Shown here: positions 48,017-57,674 of the stretch, one piece after another
How the letters are laid out: each line of letters starts with the position of its first letter
Numbering within the stretch: the stretch's first letter is position 1
Assembly (NCBI GenBank): GCA_963832725.1
Contig: CAWHVG010000006.1
Coordinates: 310,001-374,000 of the forward strand
Length of the DNA stretch: 64,000 bases
Origin: JAEZBP01 sp963832725
Lineage (GTDB): Bacteria > Myxococcota_A > Polyangia > Polyangiales > Sandaracinaceae
Direction: 5' to 3'
Program-made: the position numbers and the translations under genes
The notes under the pieces: model-generated
Databases searched by the model: none
Seen by the model: the letters and a program-made list of their open reading frames with translations, nothing else
What the model was told of the DNA's origin: nothing

Positions 48017-48925
48017 CTACGGAGTCGTCGTCTCCGCGCTCGGGACGTCGTCGCCGGCGTAGGCCCGGGGGAAGACCTCGAAGCGGACGGTACGCGGCGG
48101 CACGTCCGGGTGCTCGGGGAAGGACTCCTCCACCTCCAAGGGCGGCGTCCCCCGCGGCAACGCGAGGACCGCTTGCCGGAAGACGACCGACCCGTCCTCG
48201 CGGGGGAGGGTCATGTCCGCGTCGTACGTGATGGCCAGGCGCTCGCCGTCGAAGCTCCACCGGAAGGGCACGCCGAGCGGGCTCGTGTCCCCCGTCCCGC
48301 GGTCTTCACGCTGGAGCGCGGTCGGCTCTCCGTCCACCACGCCGCACTCGTTCCAGAACCCGCGCAGGTTGTCGTAGAGCTCGAGCCACACGCAGCGCTG
48401 CGCGAACGTAGCCAACCCCGCTCGCGTCGCCTCAATCTGGACCATCCAGCTGCCCGATGTCGCGGGCCGCGGCGCGTCGTCACCGACCCTGGCCACCCAC
48501 GTACCGGCGAGCGCGCGCTCCGACTCGGTGGGCGCGCGCGCCGGCGCCTCGTCGTGCGGGATCACCGGCGGCGTGTCGGCGTACTGGGGCGCCGGGATGT
48601 CGATGGGCTCGATGTGCACGCTCGGCCGATTGGAGAGCTTCACGATCGCGACCACCACCGCGAGGATCGCGATGCCGATCCGCAGCGCCATGAACGCGGT
48701 TCGCGGCGTCTCGACCGGCGGAGACGCGATGGGCCCGGCGGTGCGCCTCGTCTCGCGGGCACCTTCGTCCTCCTCGCCGAGGTAGGGCCGCCCGCGAGCT
48801 CCTGGCGCGGGGGCCGGATCTTCGTCCTCGCCCAGCGGCGCCGCGCAGGCGTTGCAGAACCTCGAGTCTTCCTCGAGCGCCGCGCCACATTCCGGGCACT
48901 CCAGGCCCACGCCTTCCGAAGTCAT
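48017..48925 (-). CDS. Zinc-ribbon membrane protein
   Basis: The N-terminus is a zinc ribbon ('LECPECGAALEEDSRFCNAC', C-x-x-C ... C-x-x-C), then an acidic, disordered linker, one membrane segment near residue 85 ('ALRIGIAILAVVVAIVKL') and a C-terminal domain of about 200 residues outside the cytoplasm. That domain begins with a W-x-x-x-x-G-D pattern ('LAGTWVARVGDDAPRPATSG') and has three Cys-free strands followed by 'FWNECGVVDGE'. It resembles lipocalin-like 'TIGR03067/DUF' domains that measure small molecules, but this is only a resemblance. The start at 48925 precedes the ribbon directly. Confidence 0.7.
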   Translation of the reverse strand: MTSEGVGLECPECGAALEEDSRFCNACAAPLGEDEDPAPAPGARGRPYLGEEDEGARETRRTAGPIASPPVETPRTAFMALRIGIAILAVVVAIVKLSNRPSVHIEPIDIPAPQYADTPPVIPHDEAPARAPTESERALAGTWVARVGDDAPRPATSGSWMVQIEATRAGLATFAQRCVWLELYDNLRGFWNECGVVDGEPTALQREDRGTGDTSPLGVPFRWSFDGERLAITYDADMTLPREDGSVVFRQAVLALPRGTPPLEVEESFPEHPDVPPRTVRFEVFPRAYAGDDVPSAETTTP

Positions 48926-49142
48926 GCCGCATCCTACGACGTCTGCGTGCGGGGCTCCCCCGCTGCTGGCGCGTGAGGTCCAGCTCGGCTGGATCGGGTC
49001 TCGGGTGGGTCGCTACTCGGCGCCGACGGCGAAGACGAGTCCGACGTCGACGACGAGACGGCGCTCGCCGGCGTGCGCCGTCGTCGACGAGTCGGCGTTC
49101 CTCGATGAGTTCCGCCGCCCCAGTGCCTTCCGCCGGAGTGAG

Positions 49143-50033
49143 TCAGCGCGTGAGGGTGCGGCGCTGGAGCCTCAGCGTGGCGGCGAGAGAGCGCAGCCGC
49201 GCGTCCTCGCACGACTCGAGCGCCTCGATCGCCTTGTCGAGGTGCCGGGCGGCTTCGAGAGCCCGCCCGTGCTCACCGTTCGGGGCGAGCCCCCAGCGCT
49301 CGAGGATCGCGACCGCGCGCGCCACCCAAGGCCTGCTGTCGCCTTCGGCGAGCGCGGCGCTGGTCACTCGCGGGAGCACCTTCATGACCAGCTCACGCTG
49401 CCGCTCGACGAGGTCGTCGGAGAGCGAAGGGTCGTTCGCTTTCATCGCATCGAGGAAGCGCTCGTGCATGAGCGGGACGTCGATCCAAGAGGCCACCCCC
49501 CACAGCTCTGCGCGCAGCGGATCGTCGAGCCGGTCCGTGCCGAGCGCGCGGCCGAGCGGGCCGACCAGGGCATCGCGCTCCGCCCGCTTCGCCTTCGACG
49601 TGGGGCCGATCGGGAGCGAGGCAGCGCGGGCCGTGCTGCTGGCCGCGCGGATGGCGGCGCGGCGCCTCTTCTCGGTGCCGGACGTCAGCCGGTGCTCCCA
49701 ATCGCCCTCGTAGGGGAGGTCATGGGGTATCCCTGCTCGCGCGTGGAAGGCCTCGACCTGCGGCGCGTCCTCGCGGAAGGGATCGATGTCCTCGCTCTGC
49801 TCCCCCGTCGAGGTCACCTCCAGCACGTGGCCGGTCCACGGTTCATCCTCCGAGACCGTCAGCACGTAGAGCCGCACGTTCGGCATGTCCGCCAGCAACT
49901 CTCGGAGCACCCGTCCGAGGGAATCGTCGGAATGGTCGTGCGCGGCAGCGAAGAAGCTTCGCAAGACGTCTGCCTCCTCCCCGGAGGAGACTCCGTCCGC
50001 GCGAACGCCGAGAATGTTCACGTATCGAGGCAT
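49143..50033 (-). CDS. Hypothetical protein
   Basis: ATG 50033 opens 'MPRYVNILGVRADGVSSGEE'. The first 100 residues alternate strands and helices ('VRLYVLTVSEDEPWTGHVLE'), and the rest is helical with many Arg and Glu ('LPRVTSAALAEGDSRPWVAR', 'EALESCEDARLRSLAATLRL'). The frame upstream of 50033 has no domain and is Arg/Pro-rich, so it is not coding. No signal or membrane segment is seen and I recognise no family. The 257 bp upstream hold no feature. Confidence 0.55.
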   Translation of the reverse strand: MPRYVNILGVRADGVSSGEEADVLRSFFAAAHDHSDDSLGRVLRELLADMPNVRLYVLTVSEDEPWTGHVLEVTSTGEQSEDIDPFREDAPQVEAFHARAGIPHDLPYEGDWEHRLTSGTEKRRRAAIRAASSTARAASLPIGPTSKAKRAERDALVGPLGRALGTDRLDDPLRAELWGVASWIDVPLMHERFLDAMKANDPSLSDDLVERQRELVMKVLPRVTSAALAEGDSRPWVARAVAILERWGLAPNGEHGRALEAARHLDKAIEALESCEDARLRSLAATLRLQRRTLTR

Positions 50034-50290
50034 GGGCGCATCCCAAGTTAGCCGATTCCGTCTCGAGCCGGACGAGGCATCGTCGAAGGCGGCGCCATCG
50101 TCAATCCGCCGCTTCTCCCGGCGGTGGTACGCTTCGACGCCGTCGCTCTTCCCCGACCTCGTCGGTGAAGGGGGCACATCGGGCACCGTCGGCACGCGCT
50201 CGCGTGGACGTGACCGCGCTGAACGCAGGCCTCCTCGGCCGTGGCCGCGATCGCGTCGAGCCGTTGGCGCAACCTTCCGACCTTCGAGCT

Positions 50291-50803
50291 TCAGGACAGC
50301 GCGAGCGCGACCAGCGCGGCGAAGACGACGGCCGCCAGGACGAGGGGGACGACGTGGTGGGTGACGAGCGCCGCGAGCAGCAGCGTCGAGACGATCCACA
50401 GGCCCCAGCCGAAGAACGACGCGATGCCCAGCTGGTGGACCTCGCGGCGACACACGGGCACGCCGCGGGCCACGAGCACTTCCACGAGCGCGGGGCTCCA
50501 GTCCACGACCACCTCGCCCGAGCGCGACACGAGGACCACGCAGGCGTCCTCTTCCGGCCCCGAGGCCATGGTCGAGACCACGCGCGCGCTCACCAACGCG
50601 CGAACGACCTCGCCCCGCGAGACCCGGGCCAGCCCGTCGTCCGGCCGCCTTCGCGCCAGAAGACGCTCGTGCGCGGCGACGAGGATCGCGCGCCGGAGCG
50701 CGCTCAGCGGCCACGCGAGCGGAAAGCCGATCACCCACACCACGAGCTGCACGAGGGAACGCGGGCTCACGACATCGGGATACGCTCGCTCGAGCGCCGC
50801 CAT
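50291..50803 (-). CDS. Membrane protein with N- and C-terminal helices
   Basis: From ATG 50803 the 170-residue protein has a hydrophobic helix near the start ('LVQLVVWVIGFPLAWPLSAL'), a soluble middle of about 85 residues with 'DACVVLVSRSGEVVVDWSPA', and two closing membrane segments ('GWGLWIVSTLLLAALV', 'VPLVLAAVVFAALVALAL'). The soluble part looks cytoplasmic. ATG 50851 is possible but would overlap the divergent thiolase promoter. No family is recognised. Confidence 0.5.
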   Translation of the reverse strand: MAALERAYPDVVSPRSLVQLVVWVIGFPLAWPLSALRRAILVAAHERLLARRRPDDGLARVSRGEVVRALVSARVVSTMASGPEEDACVVLVSRSGEVVVDWSPALVEVLVARGVPVCRREVHQLGIASFFGWGLWIVSTLLLAALVTHHVVPLVLAAVVFAALVALALS

Positions 50804-50889
50804 CCCCGGAGCGCGGCCACCCTCGCCGGCGGGGCGCCGAGGCGCTACCATCCTGCGACTGAATGGCGGTTCACCGCCGGGGAGTGGCC

Positions 50890-52071
50890 ATGAGCAGGAG
50901 AGTCAACGTCGTCGGCGTCGGGATGGTGAAGTTCCAGAAGCCGGGCGCGAGCGATCCCTACGACGTGATGGCGTCGAGCGCCGGGCGGGCGGCGTTGGCC
51001 GACGCCGGCGTGGACTACGGCGACGTCGAGCAGGCCTACGCGGGCTACGTCTACGGCGACAGCACCTGCGGGCAGCGCGCGGTGTACGAGCTCGGGCTGA
51101 CCGGCATCCCCGTCTTCAACGTGAACAACAACTGCTCGACTGGCTCGAGCGCGCTCATGCTGGGCCGGCAGGCGGTGGCCGGCGGGATGGCCGAGTGCGT
51201 GCTGGTGGTCGGGTTCGAGCAGATGGAGCGAGGCGCGCTCGCCAGCAAGTGGGACGACCGGACCAACCCGCTCGACAAGCACGCCAACGTGATGCTCGAT
51301 CTGCAGGGCTTCACCAACGCGCCGCCCGCCGCCCAGATGTTCGGCGGCGCGGGCCGCGAGCACCGCTGGAAGTACGGCACGAAGAAGGAGACGTTCGCGA
51401 AGGTCAGCGTCAAGGCCCGCAAGCACGCCAGCCGAAACCCCTTTGCCCTCTTCAACCAGGAGCTGAGCCTGGAGGAGATCCTGGCCAGCCCCGAGGTCTT
51501 CGATCCGCTGACGCGCTTTCAGTGCTGCCCGCCGACCTGCGGCGCGGCGGCGGCCGTCCTCTGCAGCGACGAGTTCGCGAAGAAGAAGGGGATCGACAAT
51601 CCCGTTTACATCGCCGCTCAGACGATGACGACGGACTACGCGAGCAGCTTCGACGAGAGCTCGATGATCAAGATGGTCGGCTTCGACATGGCCGAGGAGG
51701 CGGCCCAGAAGGTCTACGAGGAGGCCGGCATCGGCCCGGACGACGTCGACGTCATCGAGCTCCACGACTGCTTCACCGCCAACGAGATCCTCACCTACGA
51801 GGCGCTCGGTCTGTGCGGCGAAGGCGAGGCCGAGAAGCTCATCGAAGAAGGCGACAACACCTACGGCGGCAAGTGGGTCACCAACCCGAGCGGCGGCCTG
51901 CTCAGCAAGGGCCACCCGCTCGGCGCCACCGGCCTCGCCCAATGCACCGAGCTGGTCTGGCAGCTCCGCGGGCAGGCCGAGGACCGCCAGGTCGAGAACG
52001 CCCGCGTCGCCCTCCAGCACAACCTCGGCCTCGGCGGCGCCTGCGTCATGACGCTCTACCGCCGCGACTGA
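50890..52071 (+). CDS. SCP-x/lipid-transfer-type thiolase
   Basis: This 393-residue enzyme has the thiolase nucleophile in 'VNNNCSTGSSALMLG' (Cys near 82), the catalytic His in 'VIELHDCFTANEI', and 'NPSGGLLSKGHPLGATGLAQ' near the C-terminus. The lack of the C-G-S-G loop of biosynthetic thiolases and the presence of H-D-C-F place it with the sterol-carrier/lipid-transfer thiolases that cleave branched or sterol side-chain 3-ketoacyl-CoA. ATG 50890 ('MSRRVNVVGVGMVKF') follows GGGGAGTGGCC. It stands alone; no partner hydratase or MaoC gene is nearby. Confidence 0.9.
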   Translation: MSRRVNVVGVGMVKFQKPGASDPYDVMASSAGRAALADAGVDYGDVEQAYAGYVYGDSTCGQRAVYELGLTGIPVFNVNNNCSTGSSALMLGRQAVAGGMAECVLVVGFEQMERGALASKWDDRTNPLDKHANVMLDLQGFTNAPPAAQMFGGAGREHRWKYGTKKETFAKVSVKARKHASRNPFALFNQELSLEEILASPEVFDPLTRFQCCPPTCGAAAAVLCSDEFAKKKGIDNPVYIAAQTMTTDYASSFDESSMIKMVGFDMAEEAAQKVYEEAGIGPDDVDVIELHDCFTANEILTYEALGLCGEGEAEKLIEEGDNTYGGKWVTNPSGGLLSKGHPLGATGLAQCTELVWQLRGQAEDRQVENARVALQHNLGLGGACVMTLYRRD

Positions 52072-52150
52072 GGGTCTCGATCGCGAGGTGGGTTGCGGAC
52101 GGCGCGCGACCCCGACGCTCCCGCGCCGCCGCCTCGAATCGCCGCTTCGG

Positions 52151-53356
52151 CTACGCGTCGCCGCGAGAGAGATAGCGGGCGCGCCCGACGTTCTTCACGC
52201 TCGAGAGCTCGAAGGAGGACGTGCCCGAGAAGCCGTCTCCTTCCGCGTAGAGCGTGAAGGCGCCGTCGTCGGAGACGTCGATCAGACAGCCGACCTCGTT
52301 CCACATGCCCTCGACCTTCACCGGCTCGCCGATCAGCGCCCGGAGCCCTTCCGTGCCGCCGATCGGCTCCTCGATGGTGTAGTGGTCCTCGGCGAAGCGC
52401 GGCAGGGTGAGCGTGGCGCCGGTGAAGGTGGCGAGGTACGCGTCCGAGCCCGGCGCGTGGGGGCGCTGGCGCATGCCCTCGAGCGGATCCGCGGACACGA
52501 CCGGCTCGGCCTGCGCGGGCGCCTGGTTGTAGTGGGCGTAGGCGGTCTCGGAGGCGGGCACGCCCTCGCCGTCGACGATGGCGTCGATCCTCGCGCGAGT
52601 CGCCCGGTTCTCTTCCACCGAGACCTCGTCGTGCAGCGTCGCCAGCAGCTCGGCCGCGCTCGGCGCGTCGTCGAGCCAGCCCTCGGGCGCCACGAAGAGC
52701 TCGTGGTTGCCGCCGTAGCCGCAGCTCTTCAGCCGGCGCGTGCGGGCGTCCGCGTCGCCGAGCGTCGCCACGACCATGGCGAGATAGTCGCGCGCCAACA
52801 TCGGGTGGTTGTCCTCGAGGCAGGCGGCGTAGTCGCTGGTCATGATCACCGGCGGGTCGGGGTAGCGCTCCGAGAGGACCAGCCCCGGCAGCGTATACGA
52901 GGAGTCGTCGGGCGTCTGCAGGTAGTCGTCGATCTCGCGCAGCGAGGTGCGGAGCGCGTGTTCGTCCCAGCCGCCCAGGCAACGCACGGTGTTCTCCTGC
53001 GGGCCCGTCGTGTCCGGCCCGAAGAGGTAGCCGGGGCCGTCGATGAAGATCTCGCGGAGCGAGGGCACGTTGATCCGCCCGCCCATTCCCATCTCCATCT
53101 GACTGAAGAAGTGCTCGATGGGCTCCTCGCGCTTCTCGAAGTAGCTGGCCACCCAGATCACCTTCAGGCCGTTACAGACGCGGAAGAACTCCAGGAAACG
53201 AGGATCGAGCTCGAACCCGATCTTCGCGTGGACCTCGGCGATCTCCTCCTCGGTGGCCGGCGCGCCTCGCTCCGCCTGCCTGACGAGCGTCGTCTCGCTC
53301 GCGTTCAGCGCGTCCATCATCGAATCGATCCGCTCCTGCCAGTTCCATGTCGCCAT
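52151..53356 (-). CDS. SMI1/KNR4 (SUKH) domain protein
   Basis: ATG 53356 opens 'MATWNWQERIDSMMDALNAS'. The first 180 residues form a SUKH fold with the entry motif 'APATEEEIAEVHAKIGFELD' and 'RFLEFFRVCNGLKVIW'. After a linker, a second region of about 120 residues contains 'NVGRARYLSRGD'-type ending and 'EGMWNEVGCLIDVSDDGAFT'. SUKH proteins often neutralise toxins or bind partners; no toxin gene is near, so a housekeeping or regulatory binding role is equally likely. The 401-residue length is longer than simple immunity proteins (150-200). A large intergenic space lies upstream. Confidence 0.7.
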   Translation of the reverse strand: MATWNWQERIDSMMDALNASETTLVRQAERGAPATEEEIAEVHAKIGFELDPRFLEFFRVCNGLKVIWVASYFEKREEPIEHFFSQMEMGMGGRINVPSLREIFIDGPGYLFGPDTTGPQENTVRCLGGWDEHALRTSLREIDDYLQTPDDSSYTLPGLVLSERYPDPPVIMTSDYAACLEDNHPMLARDYLAMVVATLGDADARTRRLKSCGYGGNHELFVAPEGWLDDAPSAAELLATLHDEVSVEENRATRARIDAIVDGEGVPASETAYAHYNQAPAQAEPVVSADPLEGMRQRPHAPGSDAYLATFTGATLTLPRFAEDHYTIEEPIGGTEGLRALIGEPVKVEGMWNEVGCLIDVSDDGAFTLYAEGDGFSGTSSFELSSVKNVGRARYLSRGDA

Positions 53357-53971
53357 CGGGTCTTCTCCGGGGTGCGTGTTTCGTCGTCCTGCTACGAGCC
53401 CTGCGAACCGCATCTTCCCGCGCTCGGGTGAACCGAGCCGCGTGCTCGTGGAGGCGCTCGTGGGGCGCCGGCGCGCAAGGACCATGCGTCGCTCCAGCTC
53501 AGCGGAGCGCAGCGTGGCATGGCTCACGTCCGCGCACTTCTCGCAAGACTGCGAAATTCATTCGCGTCTCTGCGAGCAACTCCATGGAGCTCGATCGCGA
53601 CCTCCGACCGGTCGAGGGCGTCATCGTCGCGCTCGCTCGGGTCGCTCTTCGCGATGATCTCGTTCACGGCCTCGGAGCTCATGGTCTCCGCCGCCGGGAA
53701 AATCGTGAGTGACGTAATCAGAGCACCCAAGGTCCGTGGGCCCCGGGTTTCTCACTCGATCGGCGCGACGGATGGCCCCGTGAACGGGATGTCCGAGGCG
53801 GAAGTCGTGACCGGTATGGGCGAGGGATCGGCGTCGAGATTGGGTGCGCGCCCCCGCAGGAAATGCAGAGCATTTTCGAGGAGGCTCGCGGCCGAGATCG
53901 GCGTCGAGAGCCGGCCAGACCGTATTGCGACTTCCGCGGAGGACATCTGGGCCCCGCGCGGAGGAGGAAGC
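53357..53971. other. 615-bp divergent intergenic region with hairpin motifs
   Basis: GCACCCAA at 53723-53730 is the reverse complement of TTGGGTGC at 53840-53847, a stem that could close a 125-nt fold. Just after it is the hairpin AAATGC-AGA-GCATTT (53861-53875) followed by GAGGAGG (53878-53884), which resembles 10203-10227. Promoters of the SUKH and TPR genes should lie here. No open frame is convincing. Confidence 0.45.
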
Positions 53972-56900
53972 ATGTCCGGGATGCGACGCGCATCGCGGTG
54001 GGGCACCCGTGTGCTCGCCGCGTGGTTGGCGACGAGCGCGAGCGCGGCGGCGCAGGGAGTCTGCGTGCCCGCTTCGGTGGAAGAGGAGCTGGCGGCCTGC
54101 CCGAGCGGAGCGGCCGTGGCGCCGAGGCGACCGGGGAGCGCGGTGGTGTTGGCGCACGCCAGCCGCGGCGAGACGCCGGCCCACGCGACGGCACAGACTC
54201 CGGCGACGCCCGGCATACGAGCCACGCCCGAGCTCCTCGATCCGCACGCGAGTCGGCGCCAGCGCGATCAGCGGCTGCTGGAGCGGCAGCGCACGATCCT
54301 CACTCGGCTCGCCGCGCGGACGCCTCTCGACGATCCGCAGCGACCGGAGATCCTGCGCCGGCTGGCCGAGACGTACGCGGAGCTGATCGCCGGCGCGGAG
54401 CGGCGCGCGCGCTCGTTCGACGAGCCGATGTTCCAGGCCCGCGGGCGGCGGCGCGAGGGGCTCCTGCGACGCCAACAGGAGGCGGAGCAGAGCGAGCGCG
54501 AAGCGCGGGCGGAGGCCGTCCGCGTGCTGGCCGAGCTGGTGCGCGATCACCCGAACGCGCCGCACGCCGACGAGGCGCTCTACACGCTGGCCTATCACCT
54601 CGAGCGCATGGGCGAAGGGCAGCGCGCGCGGCAGGCCTATCAGCGTTTGATCCGCGGCTACAGCGGGAGCCGCTATGTCCCCCACGCCTACCTCGCGTTC
54701 GCCGAGCACGCGTTCGAGGAAGGTCAGCTCGACGACGCCCGGCAGCTCTACCGGCGCGTGCTCGACTACCCGCCCGAGCGAAACCCGGTCTACACCTACG
54801 CGCGCTACAAGCTGGCCTGGGTCGAGTACAACGACGAGCGCTACCAAGACGCGCTCGAAGAGCTGGTCCGAGTGATCGAGCTCGTGCGCGCGCATCCGGA
54901 CACGGCGGACGGCGCGAGCCTGGCCCGACAGGCGCGGCGCGAGATCGTGCTGCCCTACGCCCACGTCGGTCGCCCCGATCGCGCGCTGGCGTTCTTCCGG
55001 CGCGTGGGTGACGACGAAGGGGACGCGCTCTCGATGCTGGAGCACCTCGGCGAGCTCTACTTCGACGAGGGGCATTGGGCGGACGCCATCGCCGTACACC
55101 ACCGGTTGATGGCGGAGGAGCCGCGCTCGTCGCACGTCTGCGCGTGGCAGGCCCGGGTGCTCGACGCGACGATCAGCTCGCGACCGAAGGCCGATCAGGT
55201 GCGCGAGGCGCGACGGCTGCTCCAGGTCCGTCCGCTGGCCCAGAACGACGCCGGCGCGGCGCGGGAGTGCGAGGAGCACGCGGCCACCTCGCTCGTGCTC
55301 CTGGCCACCGCCTGGCACCGCGAGGCGATCGGCACCGCCGATCAGCCCGGCACGCGAGACGAGGCGACGATGGAGCTGGCGTCCGAGGTCTACACGCTGC
55401 TGGCGGACGAGCTCCCGGACCTCGACGCGCTCTCGCTCTCGAGCATCGACGCGCGCGATTGGCCGAGCCGTGCGCAGCTCGCGTTCTTCCACGGCGAGCT
55501 CCTCTTCGAGCTGCATCACTGGCCCGCGTGCGCCGCCGCCTACGAGCGGGCGCTCGACGGAACGAACGACCCGCAGCTCGCGGCCGACGCGTCCTACGGC
55601 GCGGTGCTCTGCTACGACCGCCATCTCGGTACGCGCGAGCCGCCGGCAGAAGACGCGGCGCTGGCCGAGCGCGCGCTGACGCCGGACGAAGAGCGGATGG
55701 CGCGCACGTTCCGGCGCTTCGCCTGCGTCGCGCCGGAGCACGAGGAGCTGCCGATCGTGCTCTACCGCTGGGCGCGCCTCTACTACGAGGCCAATCAGTT
55801 CGAGCGGGCGGCGCTCCTCTTCGAGCGGGTGGCCACGCAGCATCCGGAGTCGGAGGTGGGCGAGTACGCGGCGAACCTCTACCTCGACTCGCTGAACATG
55901 CTGCTGGAGCACCGCGAGCGAAGCGCGTGCCTGGCGCGCATCGAGGGCGCGCTCGATCCGCTCCACCAGCGCTACTGCCGCGACGAGGGCGCGCATCCCG
56001 ATCTCTGCGGCGCTCTGGCCGGGCTGCGCTGCGACATCGGCGCGCGGCGGGCGGCCGAGCTCGCGCGTGCGGGAGACCATCGCGAGGCGGCGGAGCGCTA
56101 TCTCGCGCTGGCGCGCTCCCGGCAGTGCGAGGACGAAGACGCCTACCTCTTCGCGGCCGCGCGCGAGTACCGCCGCGTCGGGCTGATCGGGCGCACCATC
56201 CGGGTGCGCGTCGCGCTGATCGAGGCGCACCCCGAGAGCCGCTTCGCGCAGCGCGCGGTGTACCTGGTCGGCGCCGACTACCACGCGCTGGCGATCTATC
56301 AGCGCGCCGCCGAGTGGTACGAGCGCTACGCCCGCGAGCAGGGCCGAGCGCGCTGCCAGCCGGACGACATCGGTGCCTGCCCGGACGCGGCGGAGGGGCT
56401 GCAGAACGCGGTCTCGTTCCGGCTCGGTCTCGGGCAGCGCGACGAGGCGCTGGAGGACGCGCACCGGCTGGAGGCGCTCTTCGCGCGGCGCGAGCCGGAG
56501 CGGACGGTGGAGGTGGGCCTGGCGATCGGCGCGCTCTACACGCAGGAGGCGCGCTGGGCCGAGGTCGTCTCCCATCACACGCGCCTCTTGCGGCGGCACC
56601 GGCGCCAGGCGCGGCCCGATCAGATCGCGCGGGCCGAGGTGGCCATCGGACGGGCGCTGGTGGCGACCGGCGATCGGCGACGCGCCGAGCCCCACTTCGA
56701 GGCGGCGGTGGAGGCGTACCAGCGCGTCGCCGGCGCCACGCGAGACGGGAGGCCGACGCTCGCGAGCGACGCCGGCGCCACACGAAGCGCGAGCACGATG
56801 GTCGAGAGCCACACCGGCGCGACGCGAGACGGGAGGCCGACGCTCGGAAGCGACGCCGGCGCCACACGGAGCGCGACGGTCGAGAGCGACGCCGGCGATG

Positions 56901-57535
56901 CCGAGAGCACGACGGCCGAGCGCGACGCGGACGCGCTGGCTCGAGCGCGGCTGGCGGACGCGGCGAGCGAGGCGCTCTTCGAGCTGGCGGAAGCAGCCCG
57001 CGAGCGCTTCGAGGCGATCCCTTTCCCGCGGCTGCGCGGCTCGGCGAACCTCGCGCGGGTGAACCGGTGGGCGCAGGGCGAGCTCGGCCCGTGGATGGAA
57101 GAGAAGCGGGCGGCGTTCCAGGCCGCGGAAGCCGCCTACGGGCGCGTTCACCCGCTCGGCGTCCCGCGCTGGCGCATCGCCTCGGCGTCGCGCATCGGCG
57201 ACATGGTGGCCGGTCTGGTCGAGCAGGTCCGCGGCTCCCCCGTTCCCGCCGTCATCGAGCGCGACCCGGAGCTACTCGACGCCTACTGGGAAGCCCTCGA
57301 CGGCGCCACCGAGCGCTACCTCGCCGTCGCCCAGCAGCGCTACGCGTACTGCCTGGAGACCGCCACGGCGACGCGCTACTTCGACGAGCGCTCCCGCCAC
57401 TGCGAGCGCGCGCTGAACCATCTGGACGCCGGCCGCTTCCCCGTCGCAGCCGAGCTGCGCGGCAGCCCCACCTACGAAGCACGCGAGGGCGCGGAGCCGG
57501 GCACGCCCGAGCTCGACGCGAGCCGCGAAGGATGA
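53972..57535 (+). CDS. Large secreted TPR protein
   Basis: ATG 53972 is preceded by GGAGGAAG, and a signal peptide follows ('VLAAWLATSASAAAQG'). Most of the 1187 residues are TPR-type helical pairs, for example 'ALYTLAYHLERMGEGQRARQ', 'FAEHAFEEGQLDDARQLYRR' and 'LYYEANQFERAALLFERVA', in about 15-20 repeats. Residues ~920-975 hold an in-frame 28-residue duplication ('GATRDGRPTL...' twice). The protein is expected in the periplasm or on the surface as a scaffold; similar giant TPR proteins accompany motility and secretion systems in myxobacteria. It lies 140 bp before the kinase-like gene and the Tad cluster, which makes a link to pilus assembly possible. Confidence 0.8.
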   Translation: MSGMRRASRWGTRVLAAWLATSASAAAQGVCVPASVEEELAACPSGAAVAPRRPGSAVVLAHASRGETPAHATAQTPATPGIRATPELLDPHASRRQRDQRLLERQRTILTRLAARTPLDDPQRPEILRRLAETYAELIAGAERRARSFDEPMFQARGRRREGLLRRQQEAEQSEREARAEAVRVLAELVRDHPNAPHADEALYTLAYHLERMGEGQRARQAYQRLIRGYSGSRYVPHAYLAFAEHAFEEGQLDDARQLYRRVLDYPPERNPVYTYARYKLAWVEYNDERYQDALEELVRVIELVRAHPDTADGASLARQARREIVLPYAHVGRPDRALAFFRRVGDDEGDALSMLEHLGELYFDEGHWADAIAVHHRLMAEEPRSSHVCAWQARVLDATISSRPKADQVREARRLLQVRPLAQNDAGAARECEEHAATSLVLLATAWHREAIGTADQPGTRDEATMELASEVYTLLADELPDLDALSLSSIDARDWPSRAQLAFFHGELLFELHHWPACAAAYERALDGTNDPQLAADASYGAVLCYDRHLGTREPPAEDAALAERALTPDEERMARTFRRFACVAPEHEELPIVLYRWARLYYEANQFERAALLFERVATQHPESEVGEYAANLYLDSLNMLLEHRERSACLARIEGALDPLHQRYCRDEGAHPDLCGALAGLRCDIGARRAAELARAGDHREAAERYLALARSRQCEDEDAYLFAAAREYRRVGLIGRTIRVRVALIEAHPESRFAQRAVYLVGADYHALAIYQRAAEWYERYAREQGRARCQPDDIGACPDAAEGLQNAVSFRLGLGQRDEALEDAHRLEALFARREPERTVEVGLAIGALYTQEARWAEVVSHHTRLLRRHRRQARPDQIARAEVAIGRALVATGDRRRAEPHFEAAVEAYQRVAGATRDGRPTLASDAGATRSASTMVESHTGATRDGRPTLGSDAGATRSATVESDAGDAESTTAERDADALARARLADAASEALFELAEAARERFEAIPFPRLRGSANLARVNRWAQGELGPWMEEKRAAFQAAEAAYGRVHPLGVPRWRIASASRIGDMVAGLVEQVRGSPVPAVIERDPELLDAYWEALDGATERYLAVAQQRYAYCLETATATRYFDERSRHCERALNHLDAGRFPVAAELRGSPTYEAREGAEPGTPELDASREG

Positions 57536-57566
57536 GCGGACTTCGCGAATCGCAGCGACATGAGCT

Positions 57567-57589
57567 CCCTCCCCCGCGCCGGGGGAGGG
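57567..57589. repeat. G/C-rich palindromic repeat (REP-like), copy 3
   Basis: CCCTCCCCC (57567-57575) pairs perfectly with GGGGGAGGG (57581-57589) across a 5-base loop. It follows the stop of the TPR gene and could end its transcript; it belongs to the palindrome type seen at 27076 and 34943. Confidence 0.6.
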
Positions 57590-57674
57590 CCGGGATGGGG
57601 GCGAGCAGTCATCTCAGGCGCTCTCGCGCGCGCTCCGGAGCGGCACCGGCTTCAGCACCAGCGCAACGCGGCAC

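Noticed and set aside
53621..57151. A 1176-residue minus-strand frame over the TPR gene
   Set aside because: Same cause: no domains, Arg/Leu/Val-rich composition, and the sense strand has a signal peptide, a ribosome binding site and TPR repeats.
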